64,000 bases of DNA, from contig RQOL01000855.1 of the NCBI GenBank assembly GCA_013076295.1, positions 1,736,001 to 1,800,000 of the forward strand, written 5' to 3'. Made by a program: the position numbers and the translations under genes. This document shows positions 24,894-36,500 of this stretch, piece after piece. Every line of letters begins with the position of its first letter. Position 1 is the first letter of the stretch. The stretch is from Sanderia malayensis. Its lineage: Eukaryota > Cnidaria > Scyphozoa > Semaeostomeae > Pelagiidae. The notes beneath the pieces were generated by a model, which was not told where the DNA came from, ran no database searches, and was given only the letters and a program-made list of their open reading frames with translations.

Positions 24894-25040
24894 TTATTTA
24901 TCTATATAAACCTTCTTTTCAGTTGGATCATCCACTCTACCAAACATTGCGCTCAAGCAGTAATAACTGCCATGATAAGTGGCGTATGCAGTAATGCCAA
25001 CTAAAGCAGTGGCTTTAACAGCTTTCCAAACAGTTTCCAT
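24894..25040 (-). CDS. Possible 48-aa membrane microprotein
   Basis: Open frame from an ATG at 25040. The peptide begins METVWKAVKATALVGITAYA, with a single hydrophobic segment (residues ~8-30) containing Tyr and Gly, then a charged tail DPTEKKVYIDK. The layout resembles small mitochondrial or ER single-pass proteins, but I do not recognise a family. The frame is open upstream to 25112, so this could also be the last exon of a larger gene. Confidence 0.4.
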   Translation of the reverse strand: METVWKAVKATALVGITAYATYHGSYYCLSAMFGRVDDPTEKKVYIDK

Positions 25041-25568
25041 CTTTTCAGTAAGATAAATACTCGTAAAATCGAATTGAATCGGAGGAAAGAATTTTTCTAC
25101 GGCTCGTATCAAGCAATATCAGAAAACGACTGAATGAAATTAAACTTTTGCATTGTTTTTGGTATATCATTTAATATGACGTCAAATTAAAGCTTGATTA
25201 TAAATACTTCATGTAACATTGACTTCACGCAACAAGCATTACACTACTTTATCATCAATGACCACTGGTTCTCCAAAGCGGGGTAAAATAATGAGTGTGC
25301 AAAATAACGAGTGGATATAAGAAAAAGTAATGCAAATAAATGTATTTCGATTTAAAAAACGTGTTATGTATAACTTCTTGAACAGTAGCGGTTCGGTTGA
25401 AAATCAAAGGGTGATAAATAAAAAATTTGCTGAAACAAAATTTTCAAACAAAATTGAAACAAAATTATCAAGCCAGTACTTATCCAATAGAACATTATTA
25501 CGAAATCATTATTATTAATAATTTTATGTAGTTAGAATAATCTTAAAACTCTTCTTATAACAATCCAA
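25041..25568. other. Spacer between microprotein and FANK1
   Basis: 528 bp, AT-rich, holding the likely promoter of the minus-strand microprotein and the FANK1 3' UTR. AAAATT-type short repeats near 25425-25475. Nothing else seen. Confidence 0.45.
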
Positions 25569-27476
25569 TTAACTTGTGATTTTCTCCTTTAATTCAAATC
25601 CACTTCTTTGCTCCTTCACCAGTTCCATTTTTCTCTTTTCTTTTTCTTGTAGTTTTACCCTCTTGATTTCTTCCTCCAGAAACAAAGTGACCTGTCGATG
25701 GTCAAATGATTTGGCGAAATCCAATGCAGTCTTGCCATGCTCAGAGCGTTGCGAGATATTCGCTCCTTTGCTGATCAACAACTTCACCAATCCAATGTGC
25801 CCATTCAAAGCTGCCATCATCAAAACTGATTTGCCATCGACGTCAACACAGTTAACGTTGGAGCCATGATGAATGAGGATTCTGCCAATGTTTTCGTCTC
25901 CACTCGTCGCAGCCAGACGCATCAATGGTGTCCAATGCGATGTGTAATCTTTTGCATCCAGCTGAGGAATGAAGTAGGAAGAATGAAACGAATATTCAAG
26001 GTAAAACGTCTCAACTTGGTTATTATTATAAGCTCGACATGTCATTACAATAGTACATAACTCTGCATAGGTTATTGGAGCTTCACTTATATTCAATTTG
26101 TCAGATTTGTTAAATGCTCCACCACATAGGGCTGTCAAATGATCCACAGGGCAATCAAATGTTGCACACAGGGCAATCAAATGTTGCACATAGGGCACTC
26201 AAATCCACATAGGGCTGCCAAATGTTTCACATAGGGCTGTCAAATGTTCCACATTCCAATGCCCTAAACAGAGGGCTAATGATACATATCAGGTTAAAAG
26301 GGGCTTACTTGTACATTCTTATTCACCATCCAACGTACAACTTCAAAGCTCTTTCCATCAATGGCCCAATGAAGGGCTACGGAGCCAGTTCTGTCTTTCA
26401 AATCAAAGTTGGCCTTGTGTTTTGCAAGAATTTCCAGTCCATCAACACGTCCTATAAGAAAAAGTTGAATGGTGTTGTTTTCAAGTCTCATGGAGCAAGG
26501 GTGCTCAACTCAACCTTCAGAGCTCATAGAATAAGGGTGCCCAGCTCAACCTTCTCACATCTCATTAAACAAGGGTGCTCATGGTTCAAAGGTTAGGGTT
26601 AGAGTTGCTGAACCTTTTTAAAATCCACCCAACATTTACTATAGCTGCTGGCTACATTCAAACATGCATGAAACGCATCTACCTCTGCACATACCTGCAT
26701 ATGCTGCAACCATTGCAGCTGTTTTTCCACTGCTACTCTGATAATTGACATCAGCATGGTGAGCTAGGAGTATTTCTGCCATGTTGATATACCCCTTTTG
26801 AACTAAAAAGGAGAAATATTGTTTCGAATGAACATTCAAGAGAAATCCACAACTAGTTTAGTATTAACTGTAATTAAAGTTGTTTGCCAACTTACCAGCA
26901 ATCATGAGTGGAGAGTAACCATACTTGTCTGGTGCATTGATCAAATCTTTGTTCAGCACTGAAAGTCAAGAGGAACATTAAATTAACTTATGCAGTATTG
27001 GTATCAGTTGGATTACAGCCAAATGTAACCAATATGAAACTGTCACTCAAATGATACGGAGCAGTGGAAATTTTACCTGCTAATAACTTATCAAGACTTT
27101 CAGTATCATGTCTTGCAATAGCTTTGTGCAAATCTTCACTTGAGACAGGCTTTTTAGTTGTCGTGACCTCCACAGGGGCACTCCAGGCACTTTCTCCCTC
27201 GTCATTTGAAGCTCTCAGTCGGTATCTATACTCCGTCTTTGGCTCTAAACCCTCAAACACATGTTTAGATGCATAACCACTATATACAGTGCCATAACCT
27301 TTTCGATTTAGACCAGTTTCCTCCTCCTGGATGACAAAATGTAGTCTGCTGTCTGCTCTTGTGCTTGGCAATCCAACGTGCTCTGTTTTATGTGCAGCAC
27401 TGTCCCAGTATAACTCAATTGAATTGTGAGACACTTTGCCAACAACGGGCGGATCAGGTCTCTCGGGTGCAGACAT
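25569..27476 (-). CDS. FANK1: Fibronectin type III and ankyrin repeat protein FANK1
   Basis: In vertebrates FANK1 is a testis-enriched nuclear protein of spermatogenesis. Exons in coding order: 27476-27077, 26958-26896, 26802-26695, 26451-26309, 25961-25569; 368 aa against ~345. Residues ~8-110 are one fibronectin III domain (PPVVGKVSHNSIELYWD; YSGYASKHVFEGLEPKTEYR). The linker KPVSSEDLHKAIARHD matches the family junction. At least five ankyrin repeats follow, with TALHWA-type (SVALHWAID), WTPLMRLAATSG and GKSVLMMAALNGH motifs. The C-terminus is a charged helix (FLEEEIKRVKLQEKEKRKME). Each intron is phase 1 or 0 and keeps frame. Introns 3 and 4 contain small tandem repeats. It is divergent from TMEM101 across a satellite array. 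Confidence 0.95.
26125..26260. repeat. ~25-bp imperfect tandem repeat in FANK1 intron 4
   Basis: About five to six imperfect copies of CACATAGGGCTGTCAAATGTTC with small length changes. Intronic; no coding potential. Confidence 0.7.
26490..26585. repeat. ~35-bp imperfect tandem repeat in FANK1 intron 3
   Basis: Three copies containing (A/C)AAGGGTGC(T/C)CA followed by CTCAACCTTC, spaced about 35-40 bp. Diverged, non-coding. Confidence 0.6.
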
Positions 27477-27869
27477 TCTTGTAGCTCTATAATAACTTTA
27501 TCGTACTCAGAATGCAACTACAAAAAGTTGTATCAATGAAGTATTATTACAAGATAATCACCTTTTTAGGCCCATTTGCAAGATTTAGGTAGGTATTAAA
27601 GATCGATGAAGTTCAAACACTCAAAAATGCTCAACAGAAACTGTAACACAGAAGATATCAAACAAAATAAGCATCTGTGATCGTTCCAACAAGACTTTCT
27701 GTATTGCTAGTAAAAATACATAACAAGAGTTATCGATGTTAAATTATGTTGACAACCAAACGAAAAAGCACCATTTACATTTGACTTGCCTTGCCAATGC
27801 CAAGCAACGGAATTTCATTTTCATGACATAATTCAAAACGAGGGCATTTGTATATCACATTGAATTGAA

Positions 27870-30240
27870 TAGGACTGTTGGTTCAAAAGTTTGGAACTGC
27901 TCGCTACAAGTGAATTACTTTATCCATCTATCATGGATAAGTTGAAATGAAGTTCCAAAGTTTGAAATCGAAGTTTCAAAGGTTTCTCAAAATCTATTTC
28001 AAAGTCCAAATTTTGAAAAAGCTCGAAAATTGAGTAACAAACAATTCCTCGCAATTCCTCGCAAGTAGTGAATAACTTTATGCATCCATCATTAAAGTCC
28101 AAATTCGAGAGACCGAAAATCGAAAATGTTTGAAATTTGGCTCACAAATAGTCGAATCCCACTATTTAGGGCCTTCTGATCACGTTGCAACAAATTTCAG
28201 CTCTCTAGGACAATTAGTTCAAAAGTTAACAATTTCAAATCCTCGCAAGTAGTGAATAACTTTATGCATCTATCATTAAAGTCCAAATTCGAGAGACCGA
28301 AAATCGAAAATGTTTGAAATTTGGCTCACAAATAGTCGAATCCCACTATTTAGGGCCTTCTGATCACGTTGCAACAAATTTCAGCTCTCTAGGACATTTA
28401 GTTCAAAAGTTAACAATTTCAGATCCTCGCAAGTAGTGAATAACTTTATGCATCCATCATTAGAGTCCAAATTTGAGAGACCGAAAATCGAAAATGTTTG
28501 AAATTTGGCTCACAAATAGTCAAAACGTACTATTTAGGGCCTTCTGATCACGTTGCAACAAATTTCAGCTCTCTAGGACAATTGGTTCAAAAGTTAACAA
28601 TTTCAAATCCTCGCAAGTAGTGAATAACTTTATGTATCCATCATGAAAGTCCAAATTCGAGGGACCTAAAATCGAAAATGTTTGAAATTTGGCTCACAAA
28701 TAGTCAAAACGTACTATTTAGGGCCTTCTGATCACGTTGCAACAAATTTCAGCTCTCTAGGACAATTGGTTCAAAAGTTAACAATTTCAAATCCTCGCAA
28801 GTAGTGAATAACTTTATGTATCCATCATGAAAGTCCAAATTCGAGGGACCTAAAATCGAAAATGTTTGAAATTTGGCTCACAAATAGTCAAAACGTACTA
28901 TTTAGGGCCTTCTGATCACGTTGCAACAATTTTCAGCTCTCTACGACAATTGGTTCAAAAGTTAACAATTTCAAATCCTTGCAAGTAGTGAATAACTTTA
29001 TGCATCCATCATTAGAGTCCAAATTTGAGAGACCGAAAATCGAAAAAGGTTGAAATTTGACTCGCAAATAGTCGAATCCCACTATTTAGGGCCTTTTGAT
29101 CACGTTGCAACAAATTTCAGCTCTCTAGGACAATTAGTTCAAAAGTTAACAATTTCAGATCCTCGCAAGTAGTGAATGACTTTATGTATCCATCATGAAA
29201 TTCGAGGGACCTAAAATCGAAAATGTTTGAAATTTGGCTCACAAATAGTCGAATCCCACTATTTGGGGCCTTCTGATCACGTTGCAGCAATTGTCAGCTT
29301 TCTAGGACAATTAGTTCAAAAGTTAACAATTTCAGATCCACGCAAGTAGTGAATGACTTTATGCATCCATCATTAGAGTCCAAATTTGAGAGACTGAAAA
29401 TCGAAAAAGGTTGAAATTTGACTCGCAAATAGTCGAATCCCACTATTTAGGGCCTTCTGATCACGTTGCAGCAATTTTTAGCTCTCTAGGACAATTGGTT
29501 CAAAAGTTAGCAATTTCAAATCCTGGCAAGTAGTGAATAACTTTATGCATCCATCATTAAAGTCCAAATTTGAGAGACCGAAAATCGAAAAAGGTTGAAA
29601 TTTGACTCGCAAATAGTCGAATCCCACTATTTAGGGCCTTCTGATCACGTTGCAGCAATTTTTAGCTCTCTAGGACAATTGGTTCAAAAGTTAGCAATTT
29701 CAAATCCTCGCAAGTAGTGAATAACTTTATGCATCCATCATTAAAGTTCAAATTCGAGAGACCGAAAATCGAAAATGTTTGAAATTTGGCTCACAAATAG
29801 TCAAAACGTACTATTTAGGGCCTTCTGATCACGTTACAACAATTGTCAGCTTTCTAGGACAATTGGTTCAAAAGTTAGCAATTTCAAATCCTCGCAAGTA
29901 GTGAATAACTTTATGCATCCATCATTAAAGTCCAAATTTGAGAGACCGAAAATCGAAAAAGGTTGAAATTTGACTCGCAAATAGTCGAATCCCACTATTT
30001 AGGGCCTTTTGATCACGTTGCAGCAATTTTTAGCTCTCTCTCTAGGACAATTGGTTCAAAAGTTAACAATTTCAAATCCTCGCAAGTAGTGAATAACTTT
30101 ATGCATCCATCATTAAAGTCCAAATTCGAGAGACCGAAAATCGAAAATGTTTGAAATTTGGCTCACAAAGAGTCAAAACGTACTATTTATTTATCTACGT
30201 ACAAATTTGAGCTCTCTAGGACAATTGGTTCAAAAGTTAA
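27870..30240. repeat. 184-bp satellite array, about 12 units plus a diverged left flank
   Basis: The landmark GCAAGTAGTG recurs at 28061, 28245, 28429, 28613, 28797, 28981, 29165, 29342, 29526, 29710, 29894 and 30082. Spacing is 184 bp except 177 (a 7-bp deletion near 29200) and 188 (a CTCT insertion near 30040). A strongly diverged copy lies at about 27870-28055, and the last unit is internally deleted before 30240. Two variants occur: GTCGAATCCCACT and GTCAAAACGTACT, in blocks. Each unit carries TGATCACGTT. Units are not open frames. It lies between the divergent FANK1 and TMEM101 starts. Confidence 0.97.
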
Positions 30241-30298
30241 TTCTTCATTGTTCCTGGGATCATTATCATAGACAACCGCTTTTAATCCGAACTCCGAG

Positions 30299-31356
30299 AT
30301 GGATTCAGGACCTAATTTTAATTTCAGTGTAAAAAAAGCCTTTAATGATGCAATATATTTTACATCATCGTTTTTTATATTACGGTATCCATATGTGTGT
30401 GCTGTTTTGTTGTTGATGACCACCGGAGAATTAATGCAAGCATCTGTAAATGTCGAACAGAATCGATTGAACATGGCCTATGCTCATTTAGGCCTGTTTT
30501 TCTTATCAGGCACTGCAATGGCCTTCAATTTGTTTGGGACGAAAAGATTGTTTGCATTAATACATGCAGCTCAGATCGCTTTCAGATCTTATGAAGTTTA
30601 TATGGCTGGGGAAAGAAAAGATGCTGCGTTGGTAAATGTAGAATTATTATTTTTAAGCAAATAAAATCAATAAAGTGACGTACGGCAATTGTAATAGTAT
30701 ACTGATGAAGGGCTATGCCCGATACGTTTAGTTTCTTTTATATCCTGGCATGTTTGTTTATTCATACAATAATTGATCGTTTTATATTATTTTTAAGCCA
30801 CCGAGAAAAGGTGGGCGTGTCGCGTGCGTTGTTGCTTCTTCGCATAAGTTTCAATACTTTTTAGGCTGGGAATTAATCGTTCAAGCTTTTTTCATAGATT
30901 AGAATTCTATCAAGGAATGTCGCATTAGTTGGATGCTATCTGATGGTTGCAGGAGGTTTGGCTGACTTTGAGAGAGGTACCCAACGGCACCGAAAACTCT
31001 TACAATCTGGTCTACAAATGCTTGGAGTGCATTCATTCGTAAGTGCAGCGATTTTATGGAACAGTCCAAGCGAGTTCAATGCTCATGCTTTATGTCTGCC
31101 TGGTGGAGCTTTTACAGCATACATATGCATACCTTTGTATATTGTATCTGGAATGTGCTTATATGCAAGTTATAAGGTTTTGCATTTCACTAAACTTTTG
31201 GCTTGGGTCTTAGTAATTGTAACTGTGTTTGTTGATCTTGACGCGAAGTATTGGTGGACAGCTGCACACACATCATACTGGATGACAGTAACAATTGCAT
31301 CCAAAAACATTTGTATCTTATTCACATTACTGTTAGTTAGAGGAAGCACACATTAA
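30299..31356 (+). CDS. TMEM101: TMEM101 homologue, multipass membrane protein
   Basis: Exon 1 30299-30631, exon 2 30898-31356, phase 0; 263 aa against ~257 in human. About seven to eight hydrophobic segments. Recognised mainly from exon 2: LSRNVALVGCYLMVAGGLAD corresponds to the vertebrate SRTVAIIGG...G block, then RHRKLLQSGLQMLGV, the LPGG turn and a DxxAKYWW-type segment near the C-terminus. In vertebrates TMEM101 is a poorly characterised protein linked to NF-kB activation in overexpression screens. The start ATG is 59 bp after the edge of the satellite array, so its promoter must lie in or next to the repeats. Confidence 0.82.
30690..30740 (+). ncRNA. Hammerhead-ribozyme-like motif in TMEM101 intron (degenerate)
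   Basis: CTGATGA (30702-30708) is followed by a GC stem-loop AGGGCTATGCCC (30709-30720) and GATAC at 30721-30725. This matches the type I hammerhead core C-U-G-A-U-G-A / stem II / G-A-A, except that the conserved GAA reads GAT. Such minimal hammerheads are known from Penelope-like retroelements and retrozymes in many animals. Here it would be a small decayed remnant. The single core change predicts loss of cleavage. Confidence 0.4.
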
Positions 31357-31450
31357 ATACTTCATAATGTTTTATTCTGTTTTAAAAATATCCTGTATTC
31401 TATATCAAAAGGAATACATGAAAATAATCTGATAGAATTAATGATCTGTG

Positions 31451-33144
31451 TCATAGCTCATCATACAGTCTTTCTAGATCTGAATTTTGGCTGGGGGAAA
31501 TCTTTTGAGATGACCTTGTTCGTCTTGGCCCTGTGCTCAGTTGTTCTGCAGGACGTGGAAGTGACGCGGTTCTTGGAAAAACTGGTGACGGTGCTCCCCG
31601 CTTGCGTCTGCTTTTTGATTTTCTGGAAATAAAAATCATGTTAGCAATATTTTCATTTGTTGATGTGTTCCTAAAAAGTGCTCTTGTAAATTCAAGTCTC
31701 CATACCTCTTTAATGCTGGTGGTTGGTCATTGAAGTCATCTCCCCCATCGTCATCAAGTATCAGTGGCATTGACTTCTTTCTTTTATCCACTGATGTATC
31801 TTCTTTTCTTTCTTCATCTGTGGTTTCCTCTTCTCTTAAAAAAATAGGTTATCCATTAGAAATCCATAATTGGGCAGCACATGATAAAATACAGACCAAA
31901 CAGTGTATACAGAATGTCTGGTACATGGAGTATTACATCAGATGCTTACTCATTTGATGTATCTTCTCTCAATGGAATGATCGTCTTCTCATCCATTTTC
32001 TTTCTCTTCAATTCTCTTATTTTCATCTTCTTTTTGTTCAATACAAGTAAGAACTAAGAAAAACAAAAACTCAACATTAGTAATTTATTAATGAGATATC
32101 ACACAGAAGATTTATATATAAAATGCCATACCAAGGAGTTATAAAAGTTCTCCAACCTTTTGGTATAGATCTTTCTCTAGATTATTCTTTATTGTGACAT
32201 AATCTTCTAATTTCTGAATAAAATATAAAAAATAAAATAAAATAAGATAACAATACTGATAATCGTAAATTACAAACTGAAATCATGTGTGTACCTTTAA
32301 CGATTCCTCTCTGTCTTTCTGCAATTTCTCATTGTTGGCTTGCAAGCTGGATATTTCAGTCTAAAATTCAGATCACCAATAACTTAATTATTTCACTTCA
32401 TCTCTCTATTATTACAAGTACAACAGTGATCCAAAAAGGCATAATAAAGAATCAGAAAACATACTTTCATCTTTCTGAACTGGTCCATTGCAACATCGAG
32501 AAATGATCCCAGATTCCTTTGCTCATTTCTGCATAGCTTGATACTTCCAAGTTGAAACTAGGAAAAGATTGGGGCATTATTAGTTTGGATGCTCAAAAAA
32601 AAGTAAAATGTGAGAAGAAATTTGAGTACCTTGATTCCATGCTTTAGTAATTGTTTCCAGGAAAACTTAAAAGAAAGATAAAGTTATCATAATATTTCGT
32701 TACAAACAGAAATTGGAAATGAATTAATTCTAGGAACTTTCATGAATATCACCTCAGCATGATTGTTGTCATTAAACTTAACATTATAACAAAAATCGCT
32801 TGTTTTTCCATCATTGTCAACGCAAGACAGAGCTCTCTTTGTGCATGACCAATACTCCGAAAATGTTTTCTCTATTCCCTCTGCTTGTTTTTCTAATTCC
32901 TCTTGAAATACTGCAAGAAAATGTAAAATTGTCAATTATTATTGTGATCCCCTCCTCCTGAGTTGAGTTTCCCCCATGATTTAGCTGGACTAATTCATAT
33001 GGTGGCGCCTATACCTTCGCCGTACCACGCTTCAATGCCATCCAGGAGAGTTATTTGTAACTTTAAAGGCCCATCCACGGGATACGACACCATTAAATAA
33101 TAATTATTTCCATCTGACCAGATTTTTATGAATGTCTCTTCCAT
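31451..33144 (-). CDS. XRCC4: DNA repair protein XRCC4 (9 exons; 1-nt frame offset at exon 6)
   Basis: Scaffold for DNA ligase IV in non-homologous end joining. Exons in coding order: 33144-33015, 32910-32753, 32665-32630, 32557-32465, 32360-32295, 32213-32156, 32053-31950, 31834-31706, 31622-31451; about 314 aa. The N-terminal head shows alternating beta strands (YYLMVSYPVDGPLKLQITLLD). A long helix follows (SLQANNEKLQKDREESLK and LEDYVTIKNNLEKDLYQK). FLLVLNKKKMKIRELK matches the vertebrate helix end. A basic tail (KSKSRRKRG) and a final LERLYDEL recall the conserved acidic C-terminus. Exon 6 ends in AAAAA then a weak GTTGGA donor and is 58 nt; frame requires 57, so a homopolymer error or lesion is likely. 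Starts 364 bp from Tectonic, divergent. Confidence 0.87.
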
Positions 33145-33507
33145 GTTTTGAATTCCAAGAAAAGTTTTCTTCCCTTCCTGTTAATTCATCCTCGTTCTGA
33201 AGTTGGCATTGAAATCAACTGGAGGGTGAATAGACAGAGCAGATGAAAAAAAACAGCGCGACAAACAAATTATTCATTTATTTGCTTGTTATTTATCAGC
33301 TGTTTTTGTGCTTGTTCTTGCATAAAAAGAAAACTCTGAAGAAAGCCTAACTCAAGTCAGAAAATAAGACGGTAAACGTGGACTCAAAGTATTGATTGAG
33401 AGGGTGGAAAGCCAATTCTACAAAAATACGACTGTACCAGGCCAGTATGACCGAGGAAAGATAGAAATATCCCCACCCACTTTTGCACGTGCTGTTCTTC
33501 TGCTGTA
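33145..33507. promoter_or_regulatory. Probable shared divergent promoter region, XRCC4/Tectonic
   Basis: Only 363 bp separate two divergent start codons, so the region should hold both promoters. No TATA box stands out. GCACGTGC (33486-33493) contains an E-box-like CACGTG core close to the Tectonic start. Inference from spacing. Confidence 0.45.
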
Positions 33508-36500
33508 ATGAATGCAATGGGCTTTGGTACGAAAATTATCCTATTTGCTTTGTTTTGGAAACAAGCTTTGGCCCAAACAGGTAATTAATAAAAAAATTTA
33601 AGAAGTTATCGACGATTTGCTGTTATTAATACCTAACAAATCGTTCACTAATTGTGACTTTATTTTCTTTACTTTTTATTTGTACACCACGCCGAAAACA
33701 AGCTTCAATTAATTCTGTTATTTACCCTACTAGAGATATTTATGCATTAATCATGCATGAAATGATAACTTTGCAGCTTATAATTGCTTCTTTTTTCCAG
33801 CTACCTGCCCATGCGATCTCAGCCAAAATGCATGTGATGTCAACTGTTGCTGTGACAAGGAATGCACCACTGCTGACATAAATGCCTTCACATTTTGCCA
33901 AAATGTTGATCTCAAGTAATCATTGAATTTTTTCCTGCTTGCATGTTCGGCCGTCAATAGCTGCCACACCCCTTCCAATGTTTTCATGCCAAACAAAATA
34001 ACTTTTCCTGTTTTTTTTTATTTTAGTACAGACGACAAGGTCTGTGTATCCAGTCAGTTGATCAACATTGCAAATGTTCAGTACAGGACATCTGGAAGCT
34101 CCAACAACCTATTCTGCATTTACACTGATAACAGTATGTAGATTATCGCTTTATCTACAGTACAGTATGCATGCCAGTGCGTACATTATTGCTTCACCTA
34201 TACGCATGCCACAACATAGGCGTGCTACAACCTCAGAAAGACACTTACCAACAATAATCAGCAACTTTATTCCCTTACTTCTTCAAGAGTACACATTTCA
34301 TAGCAGCATTCTTCAGTAACATTATCATCAATCAATAATTCCCTTACGACACCCTCACAATTTGCAGCTATTATATACATGTTGTCATGATATATATGCT
34401 TCCTATTGCAATGCCATTGTTTTAATAAGCATTTCCCTTCCTTTGTAAGATGCAGCAAGAAATTTCTATGGTGCAGTTCAGAGTGCAACCACTGCAGCAA
34501 GTTTTAATGCACTATTAAATAGATATGCCAAGACAAGCTTCTACAAGTCAGCTTTACCAACACAAACATATTTAAAATCCTCTATATACAAGGTATGTGC
34601 TATGAACATCTTTATTCGCAGTACAATCTCCTCTGTCATCTCTCTATTACTTTTCAATTACACCTACACCCTCTCATTTCCTTCTCTGGTGTATAACTCC
34701 ATGATATTTCATGTCCTGCATTGTACTTAATGTCATTCTGTCTACATGTGTATTAAGTTGTCTTAAAATGTCAATGCATACTTTCTTAGTTCGGAGATCC
34801 TGTCCTACTCTTGTTTGAAAGCAACGTGCAAGGATTCCTTGCATTGCCAAAGCCATCAGTTGGCACATCGGAATGTGATGACCAAAACCCAACGGGTAGG
34901 TGCCACAATGAGCCACATGTGTGATTATGCGCCATGTGTTATTATGCGCCATTCCATAACGAACAGCGTGTGATTTCATTCCAATGAGCTGTACCGTAAA
35001 GCCTTGATTAAGCTCCCACCCTAAAATGTGTTTTGCGAAATAAGCCCCCGGGGGCTTAAGCAAGGATTTACACTATGTGAATCTCCAAACTGCTTTTTAG
35101 AAACTTCTAATAATCAATCCCACAATGTATCTCCTTATTCTAAGTTGTCTCTTTTTAATGAAGGCTTCTTGAAAGAAGAAAACACTAAATGTTCCAGGTT
35201 CGTAACAGATTTAGCTGCGCAGTGCACTTCAAATGCTGCTTACAGCGCATTAAGCTACTATTCAGGGTTCAAACTTTTACCAGTAAGTTTATTCTTTGTT
35301 ATTCTCTAATGCTTCGTCTTCATGGCGCCACTTGTCACTTGTGTCATCAATGTAATAATGATTTTATTAATTTCAGGGCCCGTCATTCCTCGCTGAGCTT
35401 GTTCTGTATACAACACAAAACATAACCTCTCAAAGCAGTGCGACAGTAGCAGCATCAAGCAGTGCGACAGTAGTAGCATCAAGCAGTGCGCCTGTCAGTA
35501 CAGTTTCAAGCAAGTCACCTGTTGTATCAGCCACTGCATCAGCAATGCCTTCAACTCCATCCACGACTACAGTCACTTCGAAGTTTACAACACTTGCATC
35601 GTACTACGATCCAACACTTGTCAATGTTAGTGTAGTGTCCCCACTGCAATGTAAAACATCATCTGGGGTCATTGGTGCTTGCTCCTTCACATCTCCGCCT
35701 GCACCATCTTACGATTTTAATACAAACACGTGTAAAAATGTTCTATTTAAGGTAATGCCCAAGCCATAGATAACAAAGTGACATTAATGATGATTAAATG
35801 AAGGGAAAGAGTTAGTTATTATAGCACTGCGCAAGTCAATTCTGATTAATATTCGTTTTTTTTTCAGGCATTGTAGCAAGTCGATTCTGATCAGTACTTT
35901 ATCTTTTCAGGCAGTGTATACAATTAATTATGATGTGACCTCGTCAGCTCTCAATATAACTTCTGCAACCGTCGACTTTGTATTGGGTGATGTCGTTTCA
36001 TCTCAGGCATCCTTTACTCAAGAGTTCACTGTTAAGTTCCAAAAGGTAGTGTGACTTTCTAGACTTCATAGCCGACGTCTATCACCATAGTTAAAGGCAG
36101 GCAAACCCTGAAGTCCATTCTTAAACACACAAGCCTAGATACTAGTGTTGTATGTTGTATGTATGTGCTGTATGTGTATGTGTTGTATGTGTTTTGTTTG
36201 GTGATGTTGAGTTTGGTGACTGAGATTATTGTGTAATGTTTTGCAGCAAGGTTCCACGGGTGTGTTTTCAAGAAGTGGCAACCCTGGATATGTGCGTGGT
36301 TTACCTGTGCTAGCTGGCACATTGCAGACGAATGCACAACAGAAGTACGTCAACAATTTCGGTGCCCTTTTGCATCTTGTTTATCTTAGATTTCCTTTTT
36401 TTGTTTGCTTGGTTTTTAAATATAATTTCTGTGAAACTGTTTGTGAATGTTTGAATTTTGTTCTTTAGGGAGTCGATTACATTGAATTCGAACCCCAAGA

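Noticed and set aside
29963..30154. ORFs inside the satellite
   Set aside because: They span unit boundaries by chance and are not open in other units.
27870..30240. CRISPR-like array
   Set aside because: Direct repeats have no unique spacers; units are 184 bp head to tail, so it is a satellite in a eukaryotic genome.
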